From: a virus
Direction: 5' to 3' (one strand)
DNA: 37,178 nucleotides
Virus record (IMG/VR): IMGVR_UViG_3300018080_008408
Coordinates: 1 to 37,178 of that record
Shown one piece after another: positions 16,855 to 24,477 of the stretch. The notes under the pieces were generated by a model that worked only from the letters and a program-made list of their open reading frames with translations, was not told the DNA's origin and made no database searches. The position numbers and the translations under genes are program-made. The first letter of the stretch is position 1, and each line of letters starts with the position of its first letter.

Positions 16855-17183
16855 TATCCTACTCCCCTTTACAACTTTCTTCTTCATAATATGGTGGCTT
16901 TTGTAAGACGAATTTTTTGTTTCATATTGATCTTATTCAATGAATATTTATTAATTAATGAACGGAGCATCGGGAGGGATTTTAATTTTTCCGATGCTAA
17001 AAATATATTTTTTATTCATCAATGAAGATAAACAGATTCTAATTGAATTTGAGTTAAATATTAGTTTAATACTTATACTCTTAGGATTAAAAAATAATTA
17101 ATGCTCCGTTCAGAGAAGGTAAGAAAAACCTTCTCTTCGGGGCATACATAAATTAAAATAAAATAACGAAAATAAAAACCTCT
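16855..17183. other. Gene-free stretch with overlapping inverted repeats
   Basis: No convincing gene. TGAACGGAGCAT (16959-16970) is repeated inverted at 17101-17112. The left arm overlaps a second stem, AGCATCGG (16966-16973) with CCGATGCT (16991-16998), so the two pairings exclude each other. A third stem (AGAGAAGG / CCTTCTCT) follows at about 17113-17135. The rest is very AT-rich. Confidence 0.5.
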
Positions 17184-17206
17184 TCACCCACAAAGGCAGA
17201 AGAGGC
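17172..17206 (-). terminator. Intrinsic terminator of the sigma-factor gene
   Basis: Minus-strand CCTCTTC pairs with GAAGAGG and is followed by TTTTTATTTTC. It overlaps the last codons of the gene, a compact arrangement. Confidence 0.75.
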
Positions 17207-17690
17207 TTTCTTTTATTCTTTCAGCTATTTTCTTCTCCGCACGTTCAATCATCTTCTGTACTGCCCCCCTTGAAATACATAAATAATTTGCAATTTGGGT
17301 ATAAGACAAACAATGTCCACGTGACATCAAGTATACTTCCTTTTCTTTCTCAGTAAGGACCGACAATGCATCGTCAATCCGTTGCATATCCCAATCGCTT
17401 AATTTGTGTTCTTTTACATGATCATCCCACTCATACACTTCTTCATCTTTACTTCTGAAATATTTTTGCATTAATAACGGATCGAATGGCTTCTCTCTCT
17501 GATATGCTGCTCTTCGTTCGATACCTCTTCTGTTACCTGGCATTCTAGATGTTTTCATCCATTCAATAGCGTATTCTAGGTCAGATATCATTCCACTGAT
17601 GATTTTCCTGTCTTCTTCACTAGAATTGGTGTACATTTCTCGTGCTGCCTTTAGTGATTGTTTGTATTCATAAATTAATTGATTAATCAT
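17184..17690 (-). CDS. xpf: Xpf-like phage sigma factor, late-gene activator
   Basis: A 168-residue protein, close in length to PBSX Xpf. Start at 17690 (MINQLIYEYKQSLKAAREMY) is chosen because GGAGGTG lies upstream; the longer frame has no such signal. The C-terminal ~60 residues are a sigma region 4-like helix-turn-helix (DALSVLTEKEKEVYLMSRGH, then YTQIANYLCISRGAVQKMIE). Xpf in PBSX activates the late operon that begins with the terminase genes; here those genes lie downstream past an accessory pocket. Symbol by similarity of architecture and position, not by alignment. Confidence 0.8.
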   Translation of the reverse strand: MINQLIYEYKQSLKAAREMYTNSSEEDRKIISGMISDLEYAIEWMKTSRMPGNRRGIERRAAYQREKPFDPLLMQKYFRSKDEEVYEWDDHVKEHKLSDWDMQRIDDALSVLTEKEKEVYLMSRGHCLSYTQIANYLCISRGAVQKMIERAEKKIAERIKESLFCLCG

Positions 17691-17704
17691 GAAATGGCAC
17701 CTCC

Positions 17705-17754
17705 AAAAATAAAAGGACACCAAACAAATGCCTAAAGCGTTCATTCGGTGTCCT
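17705..17754 (-). terminator. Intrinsic terminator upstream of the sigma-factor gene
   Basis: Minus-strand GGACACC (17753-17747) pairs with GGTGTCC (17721-17715), with partly paired sequence between, followed by TTTTATTTTT. It ends the XtrA/membrane protein transcript just before the ribosome binding site of the sigma factor, so it may attenuate sigma-factor expression. Confidence 0.8.
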
Positions 17755-17781
17755 CCAGTTGGCTGGTAGAACAAATTACTA

Positions 17782-18324
17782 TTACTTAACAATTTCATTA
17801 TTGAAGGGAATAAATAAAAGTCCCTCACTTTTTATATCTAACAATGAATTGTCATTATTTTTGTTTATAAATTGAAAATTTGGAGAAACAGATTTCATTT
17901 TTCTTTTATAAAGATTAGTGTAATATATTTCAAATTTAGCTGACTTACCAAACAAGGATTTGTCGTTATTTATCGTTATTTCAAAGCATCTCCCAGTTTC
18001 AATAAATTTATTATCAATCTTTAGATACTTATATAACAATTCTGTTTCTCTGCCTTCACATTCAATAGTCATTATTACTTTATCGACCTTTATTGACGGA
18101 GAAGCATCATTTAATACCACTAGTTTTATCGGAGAATTACTACCCATCCTGGAAATCGTTGTAACATGAAACCATGGTTGGACAGAAAATTGTTTTTCGT
18201 CATTATTGTTTTTATTATTTCTAATCGTAATAATTACAGTAATTAAAGCCGCTATACTAGCTACGGCCGAACCGATTGATCCGACCACATTCCAAATAAT
18301 ACTATTTATTATTAAATCATTCAA
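17782..18324 (-). CDS. Membrane-anchored protein (180 aa) inserted between XtrA and the sigma factor
   Basis: The N-terminal 35 residues form one membrane helix (SIGSAVASIAALITVIITIR). A short Asn/Lys-rich linker and a beta-rich soluble domain (~45-180; IKLVVLNDASPSIKVDKVIM, CFEITINNDKSLFGKSAKFE) follow. The ATG overlaps the XtrA stop by four bases, so translation is coupled, and a terminator follows. In PBSX xtrA is followed directly by xpf, so this gene looks like an addition. More AT-rich than its neighbours. Family unknown; an exclusion role is possible. Confidence 0.7.
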   Translation of the reverse strand: MNDLIINSIIWNVVGSIGSAVASIAALITVIITIRNNKNNNDEKQFSVQPWFHVTTISRMGSNSPIKLVVLNDASPSIKVDKVIMTIECEGRETELLYKYLKIDNKFIETGRCFEITINNDKSLFGKSAKFEIYYTNLYKRKMKSVSPNFQFINKNNDNSLLDIKSEGLLFIPFNNEIVK

Positions 18325-18521
18325 AACTCTTCCCCCTCGTCAAACTTGACTCTTTTCACCTTCCCCTGGTGAGTAATGATTTTTGTTTCACCATGTGAAG
18401 GCAATTCAGTAACTTTCGCCTTACCATTACACACAACAATGGCAAAACTGTTACTATATTCCATTATATCAACTTCTAATTTGAGAGTAGAAGGATTTAC
18501 TTTTAATTCTTTTAATCTCAC
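18321..18521 (-). CDS. xtrA: XtrA-like protein (66 aa)
   Basis: GTG start at 18521 chosen because GGGAGGG lies seven bases before it. Sequence starts MRLKELKVNPSTLKLEVDIM and ends GETKIITHQGKVKRVKFDEG plus EEF, as I recall for PBSX XtrA proteins. It sits at the end of the early region, upstream of the sigma-like activator, the XtrA position. Molecular function of XtrA is not known. Identification is from pattern and synteny. Confidence 0.7.
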   Translation of the reverse strand: MRLKELKVNPSTLKLEVDIMEYSNSFAIVVCNGKAKVTELPSHGETKIITHQGKVKRVKFDEGEEF

Positions 18522-18825
18522 AAGGAATCCCTCCCGTGCTATAATAAAGTTAGCCCACATTTGCGTCAGGAGGATTCCTGGCGTTTTTATTTTTCCCTTA
18601 TCTTCGACCTAAAGCACTTCCTTTTCAGTTGTAATTGAAGTGAGATTCCCTGAAATTATTAGGAATTATTTGTACTTCTGCATTAACTTCTTCAGTCATA
18701 AATAAACAATCTTGACGAGTAACTACACGTCCAATCACAATACTAAATCACATCTTTACCTTACTAGTCGAAATCTCCAAGTTATGCTAAGTTAAATGTA
18801 ACAATTATGGAAGGAGGTAACAGTT
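18522..18825. other. Intergenic stretch with leader structures
   Basis: Contains the XtrA leader with hairpin GCGTCAGGA / TCCTGGCGT (18567-18589). On the plus strand the hairpin is followed by TTTTTATTTTT, and a plus-strand TATAAT lies at 18540-18545. The left part of the hairpin can alternatively pair with the XtrA ribosome binding site region. The remainder to 18825 holds one doubtful micro-ORF and the ribosome binding site AAGGAGG of the next plus-strand gene. Confidence 0.5.
18625..18738 (-). CDS. Doubtful micro-ORF or gene remnant (37 aa)
   Basis: A GTG-started frame reading MIGRVVTRQDCLFMTEEVNA and ending NFRESHFNYN. Codon use looks coding, but there is no convincing ribosome binding site and the frame upstream is stopped at once, so it may be the remnant of a larger gene. 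Low confidence. Confidence 0.25.
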   Translation of the reverse strand: MIGRVVTRQDCLFMTEEVNAEVQIIPNNFRESHFNYN

Positions 18826-19074
18826 ATGATTTCAAAATATGGTCGTGGTTTAGGGAATGAAATTATTGATGCAATTTACAAAGGTAAATTGATTGAGCCT
18901 ATAGATGCTAAATCTGTAAAAGCTTATATGAATAGTAACGGATGGTACCCACCGGATAATTATTTACATGTATTCTTAGCAAATTCCTCAAGCCCTGATC
19001 ATAGTAACAATTTTAAAAAGCTATTTATTCGAGTAGAGGAAGGTAAGTACATTTTAAAGAGAAGTAACAATTAA
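18826..19074 (+). CDS. Small plus-strand protein, possible winged-helix (82 aa)
   Basis: ATG with AAGGAGG upstream. The sequence starts MISKYGRGLGNEIIDAIYKG, then KSVKAYMNSNGWYPPDNYLH, ending VEEGKYILKRSNN. The layout (helix, helix ending in a GW turn, then beta hairpin with EGKYIL) resembles small winged-helix domains, suggesting nucleic-acid binding, but I cannot name a family. It lies opposite to the early operon and has its own strong terminator, so it is an independent unit, possibly expressed in the lysogen. Confidence 0.75.
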   Translation: MISKYGRGLGNEIIDAIYKGKLIEPIDAKSVKAYMNSNGWYPPDNYLHVFLANSSSPDHSNNFKKLFIRVEEGKYILKRSNN

Positions 19075-19195
19075 TACTCTTTCATTACAGTTGCTCTTTA
19101 ATGAATGGAACATAATACAAACTAAGTATCATTACTGAATCTTCCGTATCTCGTCTCCTCCCATATTTTTCACAATTAAATACCATTTTACGAAT

Positions 19196-19240
19196 CAAGC
19201 TGTAGCGTGTCATGCACGCCATCAGCTTGTCCTCTTTTTT
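19196..19240 (+). terminator. Intrinsic terminator of the 82-residue plus-strand gene
   Basis: CAAGCTG (19196-19202) and CAGCTTG (19223-19229) enclose an inner GCGTG / CACGC pairing, followed by TCCTCTTTTTT. A strong plus-strand rho-independent signal. Confidence 0.85.
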
Positions 19241-19274
19241 CATTTACTTAGACCGGTCGTCAGCAATTAAAATA

Positions 19275-19907
19275 TTATGCTGCATCATTTTCACTGTCCT
19301 CATTTTCTTCCGCAGATTTTGATTCCTTATTCTCTTCATGTTTTTCATTACTCTGTTTCCATTCCCACCATTTCTGTGCTAACGGTGCAATTCGTTTGCG
19401 ATAAATATCAATAAATTCAACTAATTCTTTTCTTGAAATATCGAGTTCTCTAGCGAGCTTTTCATATGTTTCACCATTCAATCGACGTTTAACAATATGA
19501 GCAAAGTCATAAGGCAAGTCATTATAATTTGGTGACATACCTTCTGTTATAAATTGATCGATAACTTCACGATTGATTTCTTCTTTTTGTTCTTTTGTAG
19601 GTAATTTTTCTGGTGGTAACCCTAAATCTGCTTCAAGCTGTTTGGCTTCTTGTTTGACTTCTGAAACAACTCCTCGTTCATCTACTTTGTAAGTAATAAG
19701 TGGTTCATTTGTTTTTGCATTTACTGTTATCGTAAAATTTACAATTAAGTCCTCCATTGAAATTTCAACTTTTGAACCAACCATTTGAGATAATGCTTCC
19801 ATTTGTCCTTTTAAAAGACTAACTGGCGCTTCAAGTCCTATTTCTATAACTCCATCTTTTTTTAAATTTGCTTTTTTTACTTCAGCTTTATAGTTAACGT
19901 ACCCCAT
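19275..19907 (-). CDS. Conserved-looking early phage protein, unknown (210 aa)
   Basis: GGAGG precedes the ATG. N-terminal half is alpha-beta (MGYVNYKAEVKKANLKKDGV, then VGSKVEISMEDLIVNFTITV). The C-terminal half includes a helix-turn-helix-like segment (RRLNGETYEKLARELDISRK) and an acidic Glu/Asn/Ser-rich tail. It lies just downstream of the RusA gene, at the end of the early operon. Possibly DNA-binding; no function recognised. Confidence 0.7.
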   Translation of the reverse strand: MGYVNYKAEVKKANLKKDGVIEIGLEAPVSLLKGQMEALSQMVGSKVEISMEDLIVNFTITVNAKTNEPLITYKVDERGVVSEVKQEAKQLEADLGLPPEKLPTKEQKEEINREVIDQFITEGMSPNYNDLPYDFAHIVKRRLNGETYEKLARELDISRKELVEFIDIYRKRIAPLAQKWWEWKQSNEKHEENKESKSAEENEDSENDAA

Positions 19908-19922
19908 AATTTTTACCTCCGA

Positions 19923-20363
19923 TTAAATAATTAATAGCTGACTTTGCTGTTTCTCTACTGGCTTCACTTTGATTTCAATTCTAGGATTTTCGCTATAAAA
20001 CTTTGAAACATGTAAATCCACAATCTGACTATCATCTTTCCAAATCACTTTATTACAGGCATCTTTAATTGATTTCACATAGTTATCGACATCTGGCTTA
20101 GTAGTTGGGCGTACTTCACCACGTTCAGCTGCAACTTTCTTTTTCTTACTAAAACTTTTTAAAGACGGTTTAAAAATTTTCACTTCTAAATACAATGGTC
20201 CCTCTAATAATTGTTCTGGACGATATTCAGAAGCGACTAATTTAACATAGTCCTTAAACTCTCTTGATTTTTTTGGGTCGTACATTCGAACCTGACCATT
20301 AATTGTTGTAGCTCTAGGACGACCTTGAGCAACTGGTTCTCCGTATACCGTAAATGAAATCAA
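19923..20363 (-). CDS. RusA family Holliday junction resolvase
   Basis: A 146-residue endonuclease of the RusA family. Diagnostic features are SFTVYGEPVAQGRPRATT at the N-terminus and KPDVDNYVKSIKDACNKVIW plus DDSQIVDLHVSK, holding the conserved catalytic Asp residues. It cleaves four-way junctions during late replication and recombination, preparing concatemers for packaging. TTG start at 20363 with GAGGAG upstream. Located after the replication genes as in many Bacillus phages. Confidence 0.93.
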   Translation of the reverse strand: MISFTVYGEPVAQGRPRATTINGQVRMYDPKKSREFKDYVKLVASEYRPEQLLEGPLYLEVKIFKPSLKSFSKKKKVAAERGEVRPTTKPDVDNYVKSIKDACNKVIWKDDSQIVDLHVSKFYSENPRIEIKVKPVEKQQSQLLII

Positions 20364-20366
20364 AGC

Positions 20367-20735
20367 TTATCTCTCCTCTGTTTGAATTTTTGAAATTTCA
20401 CGGCCAACTTCACACTTTGCTTTTATGTGCTCTGCTTCCAATTCTGATAGAGTCAAAGATTCAAGTTCGGTTTTGTCATAACCGTAAAAGTATAGTTGAT
20501 TGATTAAGTAGCTTTTTCGTTTCTCAACAGCTTCTGCAAGTTTCAAGTCACCATCCTCCTTCCGTTGGACTGAAGGTAATCTCCCAACTCTCCCTAAACC
20601 GTGCCTCTTCTTCCAGTCTCGAAGTGTTTCCCTTGATACCCAAAAATCTGATGCTATTTCTTTGTCCGTCCAACCTTCTACTTTTCTCTCCAGATAGCCG
20701 TCTATAGTCAATCGCTCATCCAAAATACTAGGCAC
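20367..20735 (-). CDS. Helix-turn-helix early protein (122 aa)
   Basis: GTG start at 20735, placed by a perfect AAAGGAGG. A helix-turn-helix occupies residues ~14-46 (YLERKVEGWTDKEIASDFWV, then SRETLRDWKKRHGLG). The rest is helical with LINQLYFYGYDKTELESLTL. It overlaps the preceding gene stop by eight bases. Probably a small DNA-binding regulator or replication accessory. Function not recognised. Confidence 0.75.
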   Translation of the reverse strand: MPSILDERLTIDGYLERKVEGWTDKEIASDFWVSRETLRDWKKRHGLGRVGRLPSVQRKEDGDLKLAEAVEKRKSYLINQLYFYGYDKTELESLTLSELEAEHIKAKCEVGREISKIQTEER

Positions 20736-20937
20736 CGAATATTCCTCCTTTTCTCGGTTCAATGCGCCCTTTCTCTGCTCTGTCAAATATTAAGATGAAT
20801 ACTTCTTGCACCGGCCGTTTTGTTTTCTTTGCTATTTCTTCGATTGGAAGCCCTCTCTTCCATAATTCTTCAACCAAAACAACTTCATGAGGTTTCCAGT
20901 CAAGATTCATTTCCTCTAGCGCGATGTAATATTTCAT
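20728..20937 (-). CDS. Small helix-turn-helix-like protein (69 aa)
   Basis: ATG at 20937 (MKYYIALEEMNLDWKPHEVV) is preferred; a TTG at 20967 would add ten residues without a better ribosome binding site. KRGLPIEEIAKKTKRPVQEV (~32-51) looks like a helix-turn-helix. It begins ten bases after the zinc-ribbon gene stop and overlaps the next gene, so is part of the early operon. Unknown function. Confidence 0.65.
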   Translation of the reverse strand: MKYYIALEEMNLDWKPHEVVLVEELWKRGLPIEEIAKKTKRPVQEVFILIFDRAEKGRIEPRKGGIFGA

Positions 20938-20947
20938 GTTGTATGTA

Positions 20948-21124
20948 TCACGCGCTTTCTGTTTCAAGTTTCGCTTTTGCAGCTGCTATTTTCGCTCTTA
21001 TTCGCTTGTACTTTTCTTCAAGCTTTCGTTCATCAACTGGTCCGCAGTTCGGGCATGGATGATACTTGATGAAGTAAGAGCCGAACTCGTGAATGGTATG
21101 AGTACCGTTGCAAAGGATACACAT
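20948..21124 (-). CDS. Zinc-ribbon-like small protein (58 aa)
   Basis: Starts MCILCNGTHTIHEFGSYFIK just two bases after the loader gene stop, with AGGTG upstream. Cysteines C2-x2-C5 and CPNC at ~24-27 form a typical zinc ribbon, followed by a basic helix (ERKLEEKYKRIRAKIAAAKA). Likely binds nucleic acid or protein in the replication module. No specific family assigned. Confidence 0.75.
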   Translation of the reverse strand: MCILCNGTHTIHEFGSYFIKYHPCPNCGPVDERKLEEKYKRIRAKIAAAKAKLETESA

Positions 21125-21126
21125 GT

Positions 21127-21927
21127 CTAAGCACCTACCAATCTATGATTTAAGATTTTTCTATCACCCTTAATCACCACACAGAAATCTTGGCACATTT
21201 CGTATATTCTTGTTCCAAGCGCCTCATCCACATCAACCAACTCGTCAACCGTTAGCTCTGAAGAAATCATAATTGGTTGATGGTTAAGATATCGGTGATT
21301 GATTACAGCGTACATTTGCTCAATCTGCCATTCGGTTGCTCTTGGCTTTCTATCACGGCCAGTAGGCTTGAATAGATCGTCAATAAAGAGAACATCCACT
21401 TTTTTCATTCGTTCTAGCTTTTCTTCGAGTTTGTCAAAATCTTCTTTCAAGTCATTGAACCCTTCAACATAAGGGAAATACAGTACTGAAACATGTTTCC
21501 GTTGAATAAGGTTGTTTGCAATGGCTGTAAGCAAGTGAGTTTTTCCGGCACCAGGTTGACCTAAAAGCGCGATCGAATTTCTCCGTTCATTCCTCACATT
21601 CTCAAAGTCTTGGTAATATTCCAACGCACATTCGTAAGCATCGATGACCACTTGTGGTTTTCCGTCCGTACAGAAGTTTTTGAAGCCAAGACGTTTAAAT
21701 TCCTCGGTAATTTCACTCGATTTCATAAGTTTTTGAGCTCTTCTCCACTCGATACACGAACATCTAACCCACACTTCGTTCGGCCACTCGCCTTTGATAT
21801 AGCCAAGTTGATCCTTGCACTTAGGACAATCATATTGTTTTTCTTCGGATTCTGCCGACTCTGTTGCCAATGATTGATTCGACCTCATTTTTAGGTTTTC
21901 TAGGATTTCCTCGATGGTTCTGGCCAC
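21127..21927 (-). CDS. DnaC/DnaI-like helicase loader ATPase
   Basis: A 266-residue AAA+ protein. GTG start at 21927 chosen because AGGAGGGG lies at seven-base spacing. A zinc-binding N-terminal domain (YDCPKCKDQLG and VRCSCIEW) is followed by Walker A GQPGAGKTH and Walker B VDVLFIDDLF, with sensor motifs toward the C-terminus (MISSELTVDELVDVDEALGT). It would load the replicative helicase at the phage origin. It overlaps the initiator gene by 98 bases, as in many phages. Confident family call. Confidence 0.9.
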   Translation of the reverse strand: MARTIEEILENLKMRSNQSLATESAESEEKQYDCPKCKDQLGYIKGEWPNEVWVRCSCIEWRRAQKLMKSSEITEEFKRLGFKNFCTDGKPQVVIDAYECALEYYQDFENVRNERRNSIALLGQPGAGKTHLLTAIANNLIQRKHVSVLYFPYVEGFNDLKEDFDKLEEKLERMKKVDVLFIDDLFKPTGRDRKPRATEWQIEQMYAVINHRYLNHQPIMISSELTVDELVDVDEALGTRIYEMCQDFCVVIKGDRKILNHRLVGA

Positions 21928-22756
21928 CTTTTCTCCCCTCCTGTTCAGCAACATGTTTATCTAAAATCTTCGGCAAGCAATAGGCAAAGCTATTAATCTT
22001 GTCAAACTTGTGTTTAGGCTTATAGTCTCTAAAGCACTCTTTAAGCCATTGAATCACTTTATCAGTGTCAATATCGTATTTAAGCAACTCTAAAATGCTT
22101 GTCCTGTCTTTTTCGTTGATGTCAAATCCACGTATTGCTGCTAGCCTCATGTAAGCTTCTTTGATTCGTTCATAAGCGTCGATAGAAAAATTACCTGGTA
22201 TTTGTCCCTTACTCTGAACGGCATCAGCAAGCTGGACACTTTCGGTTGTAGGCACCCCGCCAGTTGGTTTTTCTTCGCGCGTGTTTATAGCAGCAGCATA
22301 TATATTATTTGTCATATCTACTGTAATATCTTTATTAGAGTGGACATTTTTGTCCGAGAGAGTGGACATATCTGTCCGTTCTGGATTGGACATTTTTGTC
22401 CATTCTCTTTCATCAGAGTGGACATTTTTGTCCGTCCTATATTGGAATTTTTTCGAGTTTTTAACTGAGATAATCAAACCGTAAGCAACTCTTGTAATCT
22501 TGATATATCCATTCTCTTCAAGAGCATCTAACCATCGCCTAATCGTTTTCTCATTTACTCCGAAAATATCAGCTAACTCTTTTAGCTTTAACGGCTTATT
22601 CCCTAGAACAATGCCCCAGACAACCCCATTTCGCTCGACTTCCTTTGTAGTGGAGCTGATGCACCAGAGAAAAAGCCATATCGCTGCTCCTATTCGTTTG
22701 TAGTGTTTTGGTTCCAAAATCCCCGAATACGTTGGAAATGGATAGCTGTCGGGCAC
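21830..22756 (-). CDS. Replication initiator with winged-helix domain, DnaD-like
   Basis: A 308-residue protein. GTG start with AAGGAAGG upstream. N-terminal winged helix (LKELADIFGVNEKTIRRWLD, EENGYIKITRVAYGLI) as in phage DnaD/O-type initiators. A low-complexity linker at ~105-140 (DKNVHSDEREWTKMSNPERT) is encoded by four iteron repeats. The C-terminal part (NEKDRTSILELLKYDIDTDK, then FAYCLPKILDKHVAEQEG) is DnaD-like. It should bind its own coding repeats and recruit the loader encoded next. Confidence 0.85.
   Translation of the reverse strand: MPDSYPFPTYSGILEPKHYKRIGAAIWLFLWCISSTTKEVERNGVVWGIVLGNKPLKLKELADIFGVNEKTIRRWLDALEENGYIKITRVAYGLIISVKNSKKFQYRTDKNVHSDEREWTKMSNPERTDMSTLSDKNVHSNKDITVDMTNNIYAAAINTREEKPTGGVPTTESVQLADAVQSKGQIPGNFSIDAYERIKEAYMRLAAIRGFDINEKDRTSILELLKYDIDTDKVIQWLKECFRDYKPKHKFDKINSFAYCLPKILDKHVAEQEGRKGGQNHRGNPRKPKNEVESIIGNRVGRIRRKTI
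22341..22433. repeat. Iteron array inside the initiator gene, probable replication origin
   Basis: Four copies of TGGACA-N4-TGTCC at 22341-22355, 22363-22377, 22387-22401 and 22419-22433; three read TGGACATTTTTGTCC and one TGGACATATCTGTCC. Start-to-start distances are 22, 24 and 32 bases, about two to three helical turns. AT-rich tracts lie on both sides (about 22295-22340 and 22438-22470). Layout is like lambda ori within O. Confidence 0.85.
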
Positions 22757-22773
22757 CGTATCACCTTCCTTTT

Positions 22774-23475
22774 TTAAGGGATGTAAACCATTTTTCCCGT
22801 TAATGCCTGAATCTCTTTCTTAAATAACTTTTCATCGCTATTGTTATCACTAAGATGCAACAACCAAATTTCTTGTACTTTTGATAGATTGTTTGCTTTC
22901 AAAAAATCTTTCACGTTCTCTAAACTAAAATGCGATCGTAACAGCCTCTTTTTCATGACCTTAGGAACTCTTCCAGAAGCAATATTTTCGTTTAATATCT
23001 CCATACTGTAATTACACTCAATCATTATGTGAGTAAGACCATTGAACTTGTATTTGATATAATAGGTATCTGTAGCAAAAAGGAGCTTCTCACCTTGTTG
23101 ATTCATCAAAAGGAATCCCAATGGTTCAGAAACGTCATGTTCAACGTCAAATGGCAAAATAGTCCATGTTTCAATTTGAAACTGCTGTTTCGCTTTTATT
23201 GTCTTAATTCTGTGGTGTTTTACATTTAGTGATTCAGCTGTTCCCTGTGACATGTAAACATTAATTCCTGCTTTGGTAATATCTTTAATTCCAGCACAAT
23301 GATCTTTGTGTTCGTGTGTTACTAAGCAACCTACGAGATTCGAGGTCTGGAAGTTTAATTTTTTTTGAATTTCTCTGAATTTAATTCCACATTCAAGGAG
23401 TATAGGGGTTTTGCCATCAGTAACGTGATAGCAATTCCCCTTACTTCCTGTTGCAAGAGCTGTAATCTCAATCAT
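22774..23475 (-). CDS. Metallo-beta-lactamase fold protein of the recombination module
   Basis: A 233-residue protein. The metal motif HEHKDH is at residues 54-59, and later metal-ligand candidates are ATDTYY and HLSDNN. The start (MIEITALATGSKGNCYHVTD) is like the WalJ/YycJ-type family. The ATG overlaps the RecT stop by one base, so they are translated together. Many RecT operons have an exonuclease such as YqaJ; here this protein occupies that place and may be a nuclease, though hydrolase function on other phosphodiesters is equally possible. Confidence 0.85.
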   Translation of the reverse strand: MIEITALATGSKGNCYHVTDGKTPILLECGIKFREIQKKLNFQTSNLVGCLVTHEHKDHCAGIKDITKAGINVYMSQGTAESLNVKHHRIKTIKAKQQFQIETWTILPFDVEHDVSEPLGFLLMNQQGEKLLFATDTYYIKYKFNGLTHIMIECNYSMEILNENIASGRVPKVMKKRLLRSHFSLENVKDFLKANNLSKVQEIWLLHLSDNNSDEKLFKKEIQALTGKMVYIP

Positions 23476-24398
23476 TAGAATCCTGGTCCTTCTGTTCCTG
23501 TCAAAGGTAATTCTTCTTGTACAGGTTCTTGTTGCTTCATTAGTTGAGAATTCGGTTGTGGTTCTTCAAGTTGCTCTGGTTCCTTCTCAACATCTTCATA
23601 CTCAATGTCAATGATTTCTTGGTTGGCATTTTCTTCGATTTCAGCTTGTATTTGAGCTTCTTCAATGATTTCATCCTGCCTATTAAAATGTTTGATTAAC
23701 AGACTGCTATCATCAGAGCTATTTAAAAATCTTTTACATGCTCTGTTTATGACTGTTTTTTTAGCCATTTCTTGCTTGAATTCGTCGTGCGTACTACCTT
23801 TTTTCTCTTTTGTCTGATCTTTACCCCACATTTGAGATTTGGACCATGCCTGACGAATTTCGTCAATTGTCATTAGTTCCGTGTAGACTTCATTGTTTGG
23901 TAAAACAATCGTGCAATATGCTCCAATAATTTTATCTTTGTTTATATTTCCGAATTTCTGTTTGTGTCTAAGATTGATAATTCGACCATATTCCATTTCG
24001 TAATCAACTTCATCGCCTTCATATATAACGTTTGCATTGATTTCTTTAGCTCCAGTTACTCGTTTCGTCACAGCCATTGTTCCAAAGTAAGAACGCTGAA
24101 ATACAAGTTGATTTCCGTAAACAATAAAGTAACCCTGTTTTTTAGAAGGATTTAAACCTTGAACGACCATGTCTAAGAGTGAATTGGCAATACTATCTTT
24201 TGTACAAACCTCTAAAGCTGGTCGCTTATTTCGGTCATACGTACTTTGCAGAATAAGCCATGCACTTTTCATTGCATTCTCCGGACTATAGTTCACAGGA
24301 AAGTGGATTTCTCCACGTTCCTGGAACTCTTTCACTTTTGCAGCAACTACATCGACAGTGTCTTTCTTCACTAATGCCAGTTGATTTTGATTACTCAT
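23475..24398 (-). CDS. recT: RecT family single-strand annealing protein
   Basis: A 307-residue recombinase. Recognisable RecT elements are SIANSLLDMVVQGLNPSKKQ, GYFIVYGNQLVFQRSYFGTM and MWGKDQTKEKKGSTHDEFKQ followed by MAKKTVINRACKRFLN. The C-terminal ~65 residues are acidic and Gln/Glu-rich, often the region contacting partner proteins. It anneals complementary strands in phage recombination. It sits between the SbcC-like ATPase and the metallo-beta-lactamase-fold protein. Confidence 0.95.
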   Translation of the reverse strand: MSNQNQLALVKKDTVDVVAAKVKEFQERGEIHFPVNYSPENAMKSAWLILQSTYDRNKRPALEVCTKDSIANSLLDMVVQGLNPSKKQGYFIVYGNQLVFQRSYFGTMAVTKRVTGAKEINANVIYEGDEVDYEMEYGRIINLRHKQKFGNINKDKIIGAYCTIVLPNNEVYTELMTIDEIRQAWSKSQMWGKDQTKEKKGSTHDEFKQEMAKKTVINRACKRFLNSSDDSSLLIKHFNRQDEIIEEAQIQAEIEENANQEIIDIEYEDVEKEPEQLEEPQPNSQLMKQQEPVQEELPLTGTEGPGF

Positions 24399-24477
24399 TT
24401 AATGGTTCCTCCAATACAGTTAAATTTAAAGGATCGCTATCATGCTCAAAATTTTCTATGTGTAAATCTTCAATAAC

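Noticed and set aside
16959-17112. Miniature transposable element bounded by 12-base inverted repeats
   Set aside because: No target duplication or transposase-like end is visible and the arms also take part in local stems; kept only as a structural observation.
21479-21510. GAAACATGTTTC palindrome in the loader gene as a LexA box
   Set aside because: It lies inside coding sequence and lacks the GAAC-N4-GTTC core.
22341-22433. Possible CRISPR array
   Set aside because: The repeats are 15 bases, dyadic, with 7-17 base gaps, and lie within a coding gene; they fit iterons.
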